Assembly (NCBI RefSeq): GCF_018614575.1
Contig: NZ_JAGGOJ010000011.1
Coordinates: forward strand, 124,001-188,000
Direction: 5' to 3'
DNA length: 64,000 bases
Source of the DNA: Streptomyces sp. ISL-10
GTDB taxonomy: Bacteria; Actinomycetota; Actinomycetes; Streptomycetales; Streptomycetaceae
The notes beneath the pieces are model-generated. The model worked only from the letters and a program-made list of their open reading frames with translations, did not search any database and was not told the origin of the DNA. Positions within the stretch are counted from its first letter, which is position 1; every line of letters starts with the position of its first letter. Below are positions 1 to 9,255 of the stretch, one piece after another. The position numbers were made by a program, and so were the translations under genes.

Positions 1-327
1 GCCGATCCGGTCGGCGATCTCCGTGGCGACGGCCGGGGTCTGCTTGAAGTGCGACACGGTGGAGACGATCACGCCGCCGATCTGCTCCGGGGTGATCCCC
101 GCATCGGCGATCGCCTTGCCCGACGCCTCGACCGACATCGCGGTCACGGTCTCCTCGGGCGAGGCCCAGTGGCGCGTGGCGATGCCCGAGCGCGAGCGGA
201 TCCACTCGTCGGAGGAGTCGATCGTCTCGAGGATCACCTCGTTGGGCACGACGCGGGTCGGACGGTAGCCGCCGACACCCATGATGCGTGCGTACGGGGC
301 GCCCTGACTGGGCTTGATCTTCGACAT
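1..327 (-). CDS. fabH: Beta-ketoacyl-ACP synthase III, N-terminal part (cut by window edge)
   Basis: This is the start of FabH, which condenses an acyl-CoA primer with malonyl-ACP to begin type II fatty acid synthesis in the cytoplasm. The visible 109 residues begin at an ATG at 327 and carry the KAS III opening, with MGVGGYRPTRVVPNEV near residue 16 and SSDEWIRSRSGI near residue 38. The active-site Cys, His and Asn lie beyond the window edge. It starts 16 bases after the fabD stop on the same strand, so the two are probably one operon in the usual Streptomyces order fabD-fabH. The primer specificity that sets branched-chain lipids cannot be read from this part. Confidence 0.95.
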   Translation of the reverse strand, partial: MSKIKPSQGAPYARIMGVGGYRPTRVVPNEVILETIDSSDEWIRSRSGIATRHWASPEETVTAMSVEASGKAIADAGITPEQIGGVIVSTVSHFKQTPAVATEIADRIG

Positions 328-343
328 GCGCTACGGCTCCTTG

Positions 344-1261
344 TCAGGCTGCTTGGTGCTCGGCGACGAGCGTGCGGGCCGCGTCGAGGTCGTCAGGGGT
401 CTTCAGCGCGAGTGTCTGGACGCCCTTGAGGGCGCGCTTGGCGAGACCGGTGAGCGTACCGCCCGGGCACACCTCGATGAGGGCGGTCGCGCCGAGCGCG
501 GCGAACGTCTCCATGCACAGGTCCCAGCGCACCGGGTTGGCGACCTGGCCGACCAGGCGCGAGACGACCTCGGCACCGGTGGCGACGGTGCGCCCGTCCT
601 TGTTGGAGACGTACGGGACGGCGGGGTCGGCCGGGTCGAGGCCCTGCGCGGCCTCCTGGAGCTTCGCGACCGCGGGCGCCATGTGATGCGTGTGGAACGC
701 GCCGGCCACCTGCAGCGCCACGACCTTGCGGACGCCTTCCGGCTTGTCCGCCTCCAGCGCGGCCAGTTGCTCCATGGTGCCGGCGGCGACGATCTGGCCG
801 GCGCCGTTGACGTTCGCCGGGGTCAGGCCGAGCTTCTCCAGGTGCGGGACCGTCACGTCGGGGTCGCCGCCGAGCAGCGCCGACATGCCGGTCCTGGTCA
901 CCGCGGCGGCCTCGGCCATCGCCAGGCCCCGGGCCCGTACGAGTCGCAGCGCGGCGGTGTCGTCGATGACGCGGGCGAACGCGGCCGCGGTGATCTCGCC
1001 GACGCTGTGGCCGGCGACCGCGCCGGGCGTCACGTCACCGAGGGCGGAAGCGGACAGCAGGCCCGCCGCCACCAGCAGCGGCTGGGCCACGGCCGTGTCG
1101 CGGATCTCGTCCGCGTCGGCCTTCGTGCCGTAGTGGGCAAGGTCGAGGCCGATGGCGTCCGACCAGGCGGCGATGCGGTCGGCGGCACCGGGGAGGTCGA
1201 GCCAGGGGGCAAGGAAGCCGGGCGTCTGAGCGCCTTGGCCGGGAGCGACGAGTACGAGCAC
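344..1261 (-). CDS. fabD: Malonyl-CoA:ACP transacylase
   Basis: FabD moves malonyl groups from CoA to acyl carrier protein for fatty acid synthesis and, in streptomycetes, often also for polyketide pathways. The 305-residue protein has the usual family length. It shows the N-terminal APGQGAQTPGF motif, the nucleophile elbow GHSVG with Ser86, and the catalytic His in AFHTHH near residue 190. I chose the GTG at 1261 because an AGAGAG ribosome site lies 7 bases upstream and the product then begins LVLVAPGQ, as in other Streptomyces FabD proteins; a GTG at 1267 is in frame but sits too close to that site. It is followed by fabH and preceded by fasR. Confidence 0.96.
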   Translation of the reverse strand: MLVLVAPGQGAQTPGFLAPWLDLPGAADRIAAWSDAIGLDLAHYGTKADADEIRDTAVAQPLLVAAGLLSASALGDVTPGAVAGHSVGEITAAAFARVIDDTAALRLVRARGLAMAEAAAVTRTGMSALLGGDPDVTVPHLEKLGLTPANVNGAGQIVAAGTMEQLAALEADKPEGVRKVVALQVAGAFHTHHMAPAVAKLQEAAQGLDPADPAVPYVSNKDGRTVATGAEVVSRLVGQVANPVRWDLCMETFAALGATALIEVCPGGTLTGLAKRALKGVQTLALKTPDDLDAARTLVAEHQAA

Positions 1262-1350
1262 CCTCACACTCTCTCTTGTGGACGGCTCGGCCCGCCCGTG
1301 AGGACAAGGACGAAGAACCGTCAGGGGAATTGTCGGTGTTCCACAAAAGT
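1262..1350 (-). promoter_or_regulatory. fasR-fabD intergenic region with inverted repeat
   Basis: This 89-base gap between the fasR stop and the fabD start should hold the fabD operon promoter. It contains an inverted repeat, TTGTGGA at 1276-1282 and TCCACAA at 1340-1346. In Streptomyces coelicolor the neighbouring regulator FasR binds ahead of fabD and activates it, so this gap is the expected target. That assignment is inference from the conserved gene order; I see no clear -35/-10 pair. Confidence 0.5.
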
Positions 1351-2535
1351 CTAGAGCTGGCTGTCTCCGTCGGCCAGACGCCCGAGAATCAGGGCGATCC
1401 GCAGAGTGAACGCCGAGCGGACATCGGAGGGTGACCAGCCGGTGACGTCCGTCACACGTCGGAGCCGGTAGCGCACGGTGTTGGGATGGACGAACAACAT
1501 CCGTGCGGCGCCTTCGAGGCTGCTGGCCTGCTCCAGATACACACTCAGAGTCTCCAGCAGCGCCGAGCCTGCCTCCTCCAGCGGTCTGTAGATCTCCTCC
1601 ACCAACTGCTCGCGCGCCGCAGGGTCCGAGGCGATCGCCCGCTCCGGCAGCAGATCGTCCGCGAGCACCGGCCGCGGCGCGTCCTGCCAGGCGGAACACG
1701 CCTTGAGGCCCGCGGCGGCGGCCTGCGCCGACCGCGTCGCGGCCAGCAGGTCGGGCACGATGGGCCCGGCGACGACGGGACCGGCCGCATACGGGCCGAT
1801 CAGGGCCTTCGCGACATGCAGCGGGTTGTCGCTGCCGCCCGCGATGACGACGAGCCGGTCGCCGAGCACACCGGTAAGCACCTGGAGCTTGGCGTGCCGG
1901 GCGGCCCGGCGGATCGCCTCCACCGTCAGTTCGCTGTCCCCGTCGGGGGCGGTGCCGAGGATCACGCACACGTGCTCGGGGGAGTTCCAGCCGAGGGCGG
2001 CCGCCCGGGACACGGCGCCCTCGTCGGCCTCGCCGGACAGCACCGCGTTGACCACCAGCGACTCCAGGCGGGCGTCCCAGGCGCCGCGGGCCTCCGCGGC
2101 CTGGGCGTACACCTGCGCGGTCGCGAACGCGATCTCCCGGGCGTACACCAGCAGCGCCTCGCGCAGCACCGACTCGTCGCCGGGGGCCGCGACCTCCTCG
2201 ATCGCCGCTTCCATGACCTCGATGGTGGTGCGCACCATCTCCACGGTCTGGCGCAGTGTGATCGCCCGGGTCAGCTCGCGGGGAGCCGTGCCGAAGACGT
2301 CGGTCGAGATCGCCTGCGGCGTCTCCGGATGCCGGAACCACTCGGTGAACGCGGCGATACCGGCCTGCGCGACCAGTCCGATCCACGACCGGTTCTCCGG
2401 GGGCATGGCCCGGTACCAGGGCAGCGACTCGTCCATGCGCGCGATGGCGTTCGCGGCCAGCCGGCCGGAGGACTGCTCAAGGCGACGCAGGGTCGCGGAA
2501 TGTGGATGGGAGGCGTTCGCTGCAGGTTCGGGCAC
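1351..2535 (-). CDS. fasR: PucR-type transcriptional activator of fatty acid synthesis
   Basis: This 394-residue regulator has the CdaR/PucR layout: a long N-terminal sensory region, a central GGDEF-like fold, and a C-terminal helix-turn-helix. The DNA-binding part is visible at about residues 335-390 (SSLEGAARMLFVHPNTVRYR then LRRVTDVTGW). In Streptomyces the PucR-type gene directly upstream of fabD is FasR, which activates the fabD-fabH-acpP-fabF operon; position and architecture match, so I use that name. The start is the ATG at 2535. The effector is unknown from sequence. Confidence 0.9.
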   Translation of the reverse strand: MPEPAANASHPHSATLRRLEQSSGRLAANAIARMDESLPWYRAMPPENRSWIGLVAQAGIAAFTEWFRHPETPQAISTDVFGTAPRELTRAITLRQTVEMVRTTIEVMEAAIEEVAAPGDESVLREALLVYAREIAFATAQVYAQAAEARGAWDARLESLVVNAVLSGEADEGAVSRAAALGWNSPEHVCVILGTAPDGDSELTVEAIRRAARHAKLQVLTGVLGDRLVVIAGGSDNPLHVAKALIGPYAAGPVVAGPIVPDLLAATRSAQAAAAGLKACSAWQDAPRPVLADDLLPERAIASDPAAREQLVEEIYRPLEEAGSALLETLSVYLEQASSLEGAARMLFVHPNTVRYRLRRVTDVTGWSPSDVRSAFTLRIALILGRLADGDSQL

Positions 2536-2626
2536 GGGACAAGACTGCCTTATCAGGACGCGAGGGCTAAGTGCCGGGGTTCCCTCATCGCCGCGTGTAC
2601 CGCCGCGGCCGGGCTACGGTGGTCCG

Positions 2627-3301
2627 GTGACTGCCATCCGGACCTCCATCCGGCGCTCCGCCGACCGCTACCCGGGAGGCGACCCGGCGGCCGGGATCGA
2701 GTCCCTGCACGCCTTCTCCTTCGGGCGCCACTACGACCCCGACAATCTGCGCTTCGGCGCGATCCTCGCCTGCAACGAGGAGCGCCTCGCGCCCGGCGCC
2801 GGGTTCGACGAGCACCCGCACAGCCACACCGAGATCGTCACCTGGGTCGTCGAGGGCGAGCTGACCCACCGCGACTCCGCGGGCCACGCCACGCTCGTGC
2901 GCCCGGGCGACGTCCAGCGTCTCAGCTCGGCGGGCGGCGTACGGCACGTCGAACGCAACGACGGCCCGGACCCCTTGGTCTTCGTGCAGATGTGGCTCGC
3001 CCCCAAGGATCCCGGCGGCGAACCGTCGTACGAGATCGTCAGCGGGATCGCCGACTCCACGCCGTACGCGCTCCCGGAGGCGGGCGCGATGCTCCACGTC
3101 CGGCGCCTCGGTGCGGGTGAGCGGACGGCGGTGCCGGACGCGCCCTTCGTGTACGTGCATGTCGTACGCGGACATGTGCGCCTGGACGGCGAGGACTTGG
3201 CCGCCGGCGATGCGGCGCGGATCACCGGGGCGAAGGATGTCGAGCTTCTGGCCGGGCAGCCGGCCGAGCTGCTGCTCTGGGAGATGCGCGAAGCGCCCTG
3301 A
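2627..3301 (+). CDS. Pirin-like bicupin protein
   Basis: The 224-residue product is a cupin of the pirin/YhaK type. It shows the metal-binding cupin motif HPHSHTEIVTWVVEGELTHR around residues 64-83 and a second, weaker cupin-like half after residue 150. Some pirins are quercetin dioxygenases or transcription cofactors; no substrate can be assigned here. The start is a GTG at 2627, the first start that leaves the full N-terminal cupin segment; longer in-frame extensions lie antisense to fasR and look non-coding. It stands alone on the plus strand between divergent fasR and a convergent hydrolase. Confidence 0.85.
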   Translation: MTAIRTSIRRSADRYPGGDPAAGIESLHAFSFGRHYDPDNLRFGAILACNEERLAPGAGFDEHPHSHTEIVTWVVEGELTHRDSAGHATLVRPGDVQRLSSAGGVRHVERNDGPDPLVFVQMWLAPKDPGGEPSYEIVSGIADSTPYALPEAGAMLHVRRLGAGERTAVPDAPFVYVHVVRGHVRLDGEDLAAGDAARITGAKDVELLAGQPAELLLWEMREAP

Positions 3302-3396
3302 CCCATGCGCGCACAGCACCGTGGACGTGGCGTCCCTCGCCGTTGCCTCCCGGGAGGACGTGCGAGGTGACCCGCCCTCGGCGTCGCCCGGGAGAG

Positions 3397-4212
3397 TCAG
3401 CGGCCGAGTTCCGCGAGCACCGCGTCCGTGAACGGCGGCCACGCCTCGATCGCCCACGGCCCGAACGCCCTGTCCGTGAGCGCCACGCACGCCGCCTGCG
3501 CGTCCGGGTCGATCCACAGGAACGTGCCGGACTGGCCGAAGTGGCCGAAGGTCCGCGGCGAGGACGAAGCCCCCGTCCAATGCGGGGACTTGGCATCCCT
3601 GATCTCGAAGCCGAGACCCCAGTCGTTGGGCTTCTGATGGCCGTACCCGGGCAGGATGCCGGACAGACCCGGGTGCACGACGGACATGGCCTCCAGCACC
3701 GTACGCGGATCCAGCAGCCGCGGCGCCTGCACCTCGGCCGCGAACCGCACCAGGTCCTCGACCGTCGAGACGCCGTCCTTGGCCGGGGAGCCGTCCAGCG
3801 TGGTCGACGTCATCCCGAGCGGCTCCAGCACCGCCTGGTGCAGATAGTCGGCGAACGGGATCTCGGTCGCCTTGGCGATGTGGTCGCCGAGCGCCTCGAA
3901 ACCCGCGTTCGAATAGAGCCGGCGCGTGCCCGGCGCGGCCATCACCCGGTGTTCGTCGAAGGCGAGCCCCGAGGTGTGGGCGAGGAGATGGCGGACGGTC
4001 GCGCCCTCGGGTCCGGCCGGCTCGTCGAACTCGATCGCGCCCTCCTCGTACGCCACCAGCGCCGCGTAAGCCGCGAGGGGCTTGGTGACGGAGGCGAGCG
4101 GGAAGCGGTGGGCTGTCGGGCCGTGGGAACCGGCGATGGTCCCGTCCGCGCGCACGACGGCGGCCGCCGCGGTCGGTACCGGCCAGTTCTCGATCATCGC
4201 CAGGCTCTGCAT
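3397..4212 (-). CDS. Beta-lactamase-fold serine hydrolase
   Basis: A 271-residue member of the class C beta-lactamase/DD-peptidase-like esterase family. The nucleophile motif SVTK is at residues 41-44 and the catalytic Tyr motif YSN at 100-102. No signal peptide or membrane segment is visible, so it is probably cytoplasmic, which fits an esterase or amidase better than a penicillin-binding protein. The start is the ATG at 4212; the frame stays open upstream but there overlaps the acetyltransferase gene. It lies 20 bases downstream of that gene on the same strand and may be cotranscribed with it. Confidence 0.88.
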   Translation of the reverse strand: MQSLAMIENWPVPTAAAAVVRADGTIAGSHGPTAHRFPLASVTKPLAAYAALVAYEEGAIEFDEPAGPEGATVRHLLAHTSGLAFDEHRVMAAPGTRRLYSNAGFEALGDHIAKATEIPFADYLHQAVLEPLGMTSTTLDGSPAKDGVSTVEDLVRFAAEVQAPRLLDPRTVLEAMSVVHPGLSGILPGYGHQKPNDWGLGFEIRDAKSPHWTGASSSPRTFGHFGQSGTFLWIDPDAQAACVALTDRAFGPWAIEAWPPFTDAVLAELGR

Positions 4213-4232
4213 GCGTACGAGCCTAGACGGTG

Positions 4233-4697
4233 CTACAGACTGAGCCGCATGGCCGGGTCCGGAGTGCGGACGAAGCCCAGGGACGCGTACAGCGGCTCGC
4301 CGTCCTCGGAGGCCCGCAGGTCGATCCTGCGCACGTCCCGCTCGCGGAACCAGCCGAGCAGGCCCTCCATGCAGGCGCGCGAAAGGCCGCTGCGTCGCAT
4401 GTCCTCGTCGGTGGCGACGCTGAACACGTAGCCGGTCGTGCCGCGCGGGTTGCCCGGGCCGCCCAGCCGGTACTCGATCGTGCCCACCGCGCAGGCCGCG
4501 AGCCCGCCGCCGGGCCGCTCGACGACGTACGCCGCCAGGTCGCCGGACGGGTCCGCCAGCCGGTCCCGCAGTGTCGCCACCGCGGCGGGCTGCCAGCTGA
4601 CATCGGGGTTCGGGCCGTGGCAGGAGTCCTGCATCACCTTGCGGAGGCGGACCAGCTCTTCGGCGTCGGCGGGGACGGCGCGGCGTGGGGTGCTCAT
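4233..4697 (-). CDS. GNAT-family N-acetyltransferase
   Basis: The 154-residue product has the GNAT fold: an N-terminal segment (DAEELVRLRKVMQDS), a central strand (GYVFSVATDEDMRRSGLSRA) where the acetyl-CoA pyrophosphate loop sits, and a C-terminal ASEDGEPLYASLGF motif typical of the family. It transfers an acetyl group from acetyl-CoA to an amine whose identity cannot be read. The loop reads RRSGLSRA rather than the usual Q/RxxGxG/A, a mild departure. The ATG at 4697 gives the normal family length. It is divergent from the MerR gene. Confidence 0.85.
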   Translation of the reverse strand: MSTPRRAVPADAEELVRLRKVMQDSCHGPNPDVSWQPAAVATLRDRLADPSGDLAAYVVERPGGGLAACAVGTIEYRLGGPGNPRGTTGYVFSVATDEDMRRSGLSRACMEGLLGWFRERDVRRIDLRASEDGEPLYASLGFVRTPDPAMRLSL

Positions 4698-4746
4698 GGC
4701 CAGGCAGCGTAGATCGGGCCGGATGGCGATCGCCACAGGATTGCCC

Positions 4747-4785
4747 TTGCTTGGAGTGCACTTCAAGGTTCTAGCGTGGAACGCA
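4747..4785 (+). promoter_or_regulatory. MerR-type promoter with operator in a 19-bp spacer
   Basis: A -35 hexamer TTGCTT (4747-4752) and a -10 hexamer TAGCGT (4772-4777) are separated by 19 bp, the stretched spacing typical of MerR-controlled promoters. An 18-bp near-perfect palindrome, CTTGGAGTGCACTTCAAG (4750-4767, one mismatch), fills the spacer. Transcription should begin about 7 bases after the -10 element, at or next to the ATG at 4785, which makes the message leaderless. The MerR product of the first gene is the likely ligand. Confidence 0.8.
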
Positions 4786-5240
4786 TGACGGTGATCGAGA
4801 ACACGACCGCCCGGACCGATCTGTGCAAGGCCGCGCCCCCCACGCATCCGCGCCCCGAGGGCCAGGACCGCTACACGATCAGCGAGGTCGTCGCCTGCAC
4901 CGGCCTCAGCGCGCACACCCTGCGCTGGTACGAGCGGATCGGGCTGATGCCGCACGTCGACCGCTCGCATACTGGGCAGCGGCGGTTCACCAACCGCGAC
5001 CTGGACTGGCTCGCCTTCGTCGGCAAGCTCCGGCTGACGGGGATGTCCGTCGCGGACATGGTCACGTACGCCGAGATGGTGCGCGAGGGCGAGCACACCT
5101 TCGAGGCCCGCGCGGAACTGCTGCAGCGCACCCGGCGCGACGTCCTCGACCGGATCGCCGAACTCCAGGACACGCTTGCCGTGCTGGACCACAAGATCGA
5201 GTTTTACGCGGACGCCCGCCGGGCGTCGGAGAGGTCCTGA
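4785..5240 (+). CDS. MerR-family transcriptional regulator
   Basis: A 151-residue MerR-family regulator. The winged helix-turn-helix begins near residue 30 (YTISEVVACTGLSAHTLRWY) and is followed by ERIGLMP and a C-terminal coiled coil (ELLQRTRRDVLDRIAELQD). The effector domain is short and has no Cys pair, so it is not a typical metal or redox sensor. I chose the ATG at 4785, which fits the leaderless promoter; a GTG at 4776 lies inside the -10 region. The aldo/keto reductase starts 5 bases after its stop, so the pair is one operon and the regulator probably controls itself and the reductase. Confidence 0.9.
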   Translation: MTVIENTTARTDLCKAAPPTHPRPEGQDRYTISEVVACTGLSAHTLRWYERIGLMPHVDRSHTGQRRFTNRDLDWLAFVGKLRLTGMSVADMVTYAEMVREGEHTFEARAELLQRTRRDVLDRIAELQDTLAVLDHKIEFYADARRASERS

Positions 5241-5245
5241 CTCTG

Positions 5246-6259
<1,014 letters not shown>

Positions 6260-6281
6260 GGGGTGGCGGGGTGGGGAGACC

Positions 6282-7139
6282 TCACAGCTCCGCCAGCAGC
6301 TCCGCCTTCTTCTTCGTGAATTCCTCGTCCGTCACCAGCCCCGCCAGATGCAGATCCCCCAAGTGCCGTATCCGGTCCGCGATGTCCGCGGGGTCGCGGC
6401 GGGCGGGGGGTGCCGTCAGGGCCGGGGCGGGTGACTGGGCGCGTACGGCCTCCAGGACCGCCGCCGCGAACGGCAGCGACTCGTGCACCGGGCCGTAGCC
6501 GAGGCCGAACACCACCGCCGCCGGATCCTGGTCCGCCTGCGGCGCGGGCGCGCATGCGCCTGCGCGCGGCAGCAGGCGCAGATAGCCGTCGAACGCCTCC
6601 GGGGAACGCCACTCGACCCCGGTCAGTTCGGACACCGGCCAACTCTGGTCACCCGCATTCCACTTGGCGGTCGACGCCGCCGTGCGGGACCAGCGGAACC
6701 GCACGCGCGAGCCGTCGAAGGACGCCTTCCCGTCGTACGCCTTGAAGCCGAGCGGCGCGGGGGGCGCGGCGACCGCGTACCGTTCGGCCGGCCGGTCGGC
6801 GTCCGGGCCGAGCATGTCGCGCAGCGCGTCCGCGTAGTACTCGGCGAGCGTCTCGCGATCCACGGGCAGCACCAGCCGGTACGGGTCGCAGGCCTCTCTG
6901 AGCTGTCCCGCCGCCGCGTCCATCAGCGGGTCGGCTCCCGGTCTCGGCACGGCGTGCAGCACAACGGTCCCGGGCTTGCCCGGGGAGAGTGTCACCGCGG
7001 CAAACGCTTCGTGGGGGACGCGCCGTTCACGCAGGGCCGAGAAGAGCTTCGGCCTGCGGACCCCCCGATCGAAGCGGATGAGCACGGAGTCGGTCTCGAA
7101 CTCCCAGGTGGCTTGAATTCCGGCCAGCACATCACCCAT
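6282..7139 (-). CDS. DUF4429 protein with C-terminal SHOCT domain
   Basis: A 285-residue actinobacterial protein with two DUF4429-like halves (ATWEFETDSVLIRFDRGVRR at about 10-30; a second FDGSRVRFRWSR near 143) and a C-terminal SHOCT motif (IRHLGDLHLAGLVTDEEF then TKKKAELL). SHOCT segments are short helical modules that mediate oligomerisation; the function of DUF4429 is unknown. The ATG at 7139 (MGDVLAG) is preferred; another in-frame ATG is at 7148. It converges with the reductase gene and no operon partner is evident. Confidence 0.85.
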   Translation of the reverse strand: MGDVLAGIQATWEFETDSVLIRFDRGVRRPKLFSALRERRVPHEAFAAVTLSPGKPGTVVLHAVPRPGADPLMDAAAGQLREACDPYRLVLPVDRETLAEYYADALRDMLGPDADRPAERYAVAAPPAPLGFKAYDGKASFDGSRVRFRWSRTAASTAKWNAGDQSWPVSELTGVEWRSPEAFDGYLRLLPRAGACAPAPQADQDPAAVVFGLGYGPVHESLPFAAAVLEAVRAQSPAPALTAPPARRDPADIADRIRHLGDLHLAGLVTDEEFTKKKAELLAEL

Positions 7140-7205
7140 GTGCCTCATCGTATGCGGCCGACGCCGGTCCGTCGCCCCTCGGCGGCAAGCCCGTTCCTCG
7201 AAGCT

Positions 7206-8426
7206 CTACGCGCGTTGGTCCGCGTCCTCGCCGTAAATACCGCTGCGGCACGTGTCGGTGTCGCCCGCACAGCTGATGTCCTCGTACGAGCCGACGCCGA
7301 TCTCGGCAAAGTTGCGGACGCTTTCGGTACCCGGCTCGAAATAGCCTGCATGGCCGATCGCGCGCTCCGCGGAGACGATCCGCGCACCGAACTCCGGCGT
7401 CACCGGGTCCTCGCCGTGCCCCAGCCCGCCGACCGCCAGGTGCGGCACGTCCTGGATCCAGTCGTCACCGTCGCGCGTGGCCCAGACCCGGGCGGTGGTG
7501 CCGAGTTCGGCGACGCTCTCCGCGCGCATCCCCGGGCTGCCGGCGACCGCGATGTCCTCGACCCGGGCGGGCAGCCGCCGGGCGGCGACGCCGCAGACCA
7601 CGGAGCCGTAACTGTGGCAGAACAGTGCGATCTTGGAGTTCCCGGGCAGCGCCTCGGTGAGTGCGCCCAGCCGCACCGCGCCGTCCTCGGCGAGCCGGCC
7701 GATCGCCGAATCCATGCCGACACCGACCGGCGAGGTGTAGTCGGCCCAGGCGATGACGGCGGTACGGGTCCGGGGCGCGGCGGCCCGTTCGGAGGCGTAC
7801 AGGGACTGCGCCATGCCGACCGGCGCGGTGTACTTGCGGGCCGTCTTCTGGAACGTGAGCAGGTTGGTGTCGACGCCGGGGACGATCACCGACACCCGCT
7901 CGGCGCGGTCGAGGTCGCCGAACACCTCGGCGACCCGGCCGGGGCCCGTCGGGTCGAAGGAGAGGATCTGCCGGTCCGGCTCCATCAGCGCCTGGAAGCG
8001 GTGCATCCGCCGGACCGCCTCGTGATGGCCGTCCGCGGTGAGGTCGGCGTCGGCGACCCGTCGCCGCTCGGCCGCCAGCGACTCCGCGAGCGCGTGCCGG
8101 TTGGCCCGGTAGCGCAGGGCGACGGGCGCGCCGTTGAGGTTGCCCACGACGTGGGGGAAGTCGGTGGCCAGCCGCTTGCCCCGGGCGCTGCCGATCGCTG
8201 CGAAGAACGCGGCGAGCCGGGTGGGCGCCGCGTCGGGCGCGGGCAGCGCCTCGGCTCCGATCCGGGCCTTGCGCCACCCCGCCAGTTCCGCGGCCAGCGC
8301 GGTGCGCGGACCGCCCTGATCCCGTATGGCGGTCCACCCGGTGGTGGCCAGCATCATGAAGACCACCGCGAGGGCGAGCAGGGCGCGCCAGACGGCCGGG
8401 GCGGGGGATGAGTCGAAAGAAGTCAC
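7206..8426 (-). CDS. Alpha/beta hydrolase of the DUF1023 type
   Basis: A 406-residue protein with one N-terminal membrane segment (about residues 8-28, WRALLALAVVFMMLATTGW) and a C-terminal alpha/beta-hydrolase domain. The nucleophile elbow reads CHSYGS, with Ser in the GxSxG-like position, and a conserved lead-in VIVPGVDTNLLTF precedes it, typical of the actinobacterial DUF1023 family. The active site should face outside the membrane. The GTG at 8426 is chosen because upstream residues in this frame look non-coding. The reaction is unknown; lipase or esterase activity is the family-level guess. Confidence 0.85.
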   Translation of the reverse strand: MTSFDSSPAPAVWRALLALAVVFMMLATTGWTAIRDQGGPRTALAAELAGWRKARIGAEALPAPDAAPTRLAAFFAAIGSARGKRLATDFPHVVGNLNGAPVALRYRANRHALAESLAAERRRVADADLTADGHHEAVRRMHRFQALMEPDRQILSFDPTGPGRVAEVFGDLDRAERVSVIVPGVDTNLLTFQKTARKYTAPVGMAQSLYASERAAAPRTRTAVIAWADYTSPVGVGMDSAIGRLAEDGAVRLGALTEALPGNSKIALFCHSYGSVVCGVAARRLPARVEDIAVAGSPGMRAESVAELGTTARVWATRDGDDWIQDVPHLAVGGLGHGEDPVTPEFGARIVSAERAIGHAGYFEPGTESVRNFAEIGVGSYEDISCAGDTDTCRSGIYGEDADQRA

Positions 8427-8736
8427 TGCGGGACACCCTAGGAGACGGGTGGGCGCGCACGCGAAGAGGGTGAGGCAGATCACGTGTGAAGGGGGGAATG
8501 AAGGGGCACGAGGGTGACGTTCCGTGCGCGCGGCGTACGTATCGGCGTAACCTCCGCGCCCGCGCGTGACGTTGACGGTCTCTGCGCCCGCCGCACGCCC
8601 GCAGCGCGGACCTGCCACCGTGCGCCCTGCGGCGCTTCGGCCTCGGCTGCCCGCATGCCCGTGACGGCCCCTCATCTGCCGCAGGCCCCGCGCGCTCGGC
8701 GGCCCACCAACCCGCCCGTCTTGCCGGCTTCGTCGG
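8427..8736. other. Gene-free spacer
   Basis: No gene is supported here. The open frames are GC-rich shadows with low-complexity products. It lies between the hydrolase start and the repeat array that follows, and may carry the hydrolase promoter, but I cannot point to one. Confidence 0.5.
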
Positions 8737-9255
8737 CCGCCCCTGCCGCCCCTGCCGCCCCTGCCGCCCCTGCCGCCCCTGGTGCCGCTGAGGGCGGTGC
8801 GGCGGTGTTGCGGACCTTCCCGCCCGGAAGCCCGGGGTGCCGCGGCGGTCGTCGCGGCCGTCCGGACGCCCGCCGCCCGGGGGCCGGTCTCAGTGGTCGT
8901 CGCGGCCCTCGACAGTGCGCGGCGTTCTTGCGGACCTTCCCGCCCGGGGGCCCTGGATTCCAGCGGTCGCCGGGGTCGTCGGCGCGCCAGCCTGGGGGTC
9001 GGGCCTCTCAGTGGTCGTCGCGGTGTGTCGTCCTGGTGCCGCTGACGGCGTGCGGCGGTCTTGCGGCCAGCTCGGTTGGTCCGCCAAGGGGCTATCTCGG
9101 CTGCCGCCCCTGCCGCCCCTGCCGCACCCGGTGCCGCTGAGGGCCGTGCGGCGGACTTGCGGACCTTCCCCGCCCCGGGGCCTGGATCCCAGCGGTCGCC
9201 GCGGCCGTCAGGACGCCCGCCGCCCGGGGGCCGGGCCTCAGTGGTCGTCGCGGCC
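8737..9255. repeat. Degenerate 115-125 bp tandem repeats with a 9-bp microsatellite
   Basis: Five perfect copies of CCGCCCCTG fill 8737-8781, with two more near 9106. They lead into about four degenerate repeats of 115-125 bp. Copies at about 8782-8905 and 9131-9255 are the best pair: both contain GGTGCCGCTGAGGGC, TTGCGGACCTTCCC and GACGCCCGCCGCCCGGGGG, and both end in CAGTGGTCGTCGCGG. Two shorter copies lie between. The last copy runs into the end of the TetR gene, whose final codons and stop are that CAGTGGTCGTCGCGG on the other strand, so the array looks like repeated duplication of the tetR 3' end. No gene is credible inside it. Confidence 0.8.

Noticed and set aside
314..1354. Long plus-strand open frames antisense to fabD, fasR, aceE, cobN and others
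   Set aside because: High-GC DNA leaves antisense frames open; their products are Arg/Gly/His-rich and match nothing, while the opposite strand encodes clear family proteins.
8514..9140. Plus-strand 208-residue frame rich in Pro/Ala repeats
   Set aside because: It consists of translated tandem repeats (APAAPAAPAAP) and lacks a ribosome site or family; the DNA repeats explain it.
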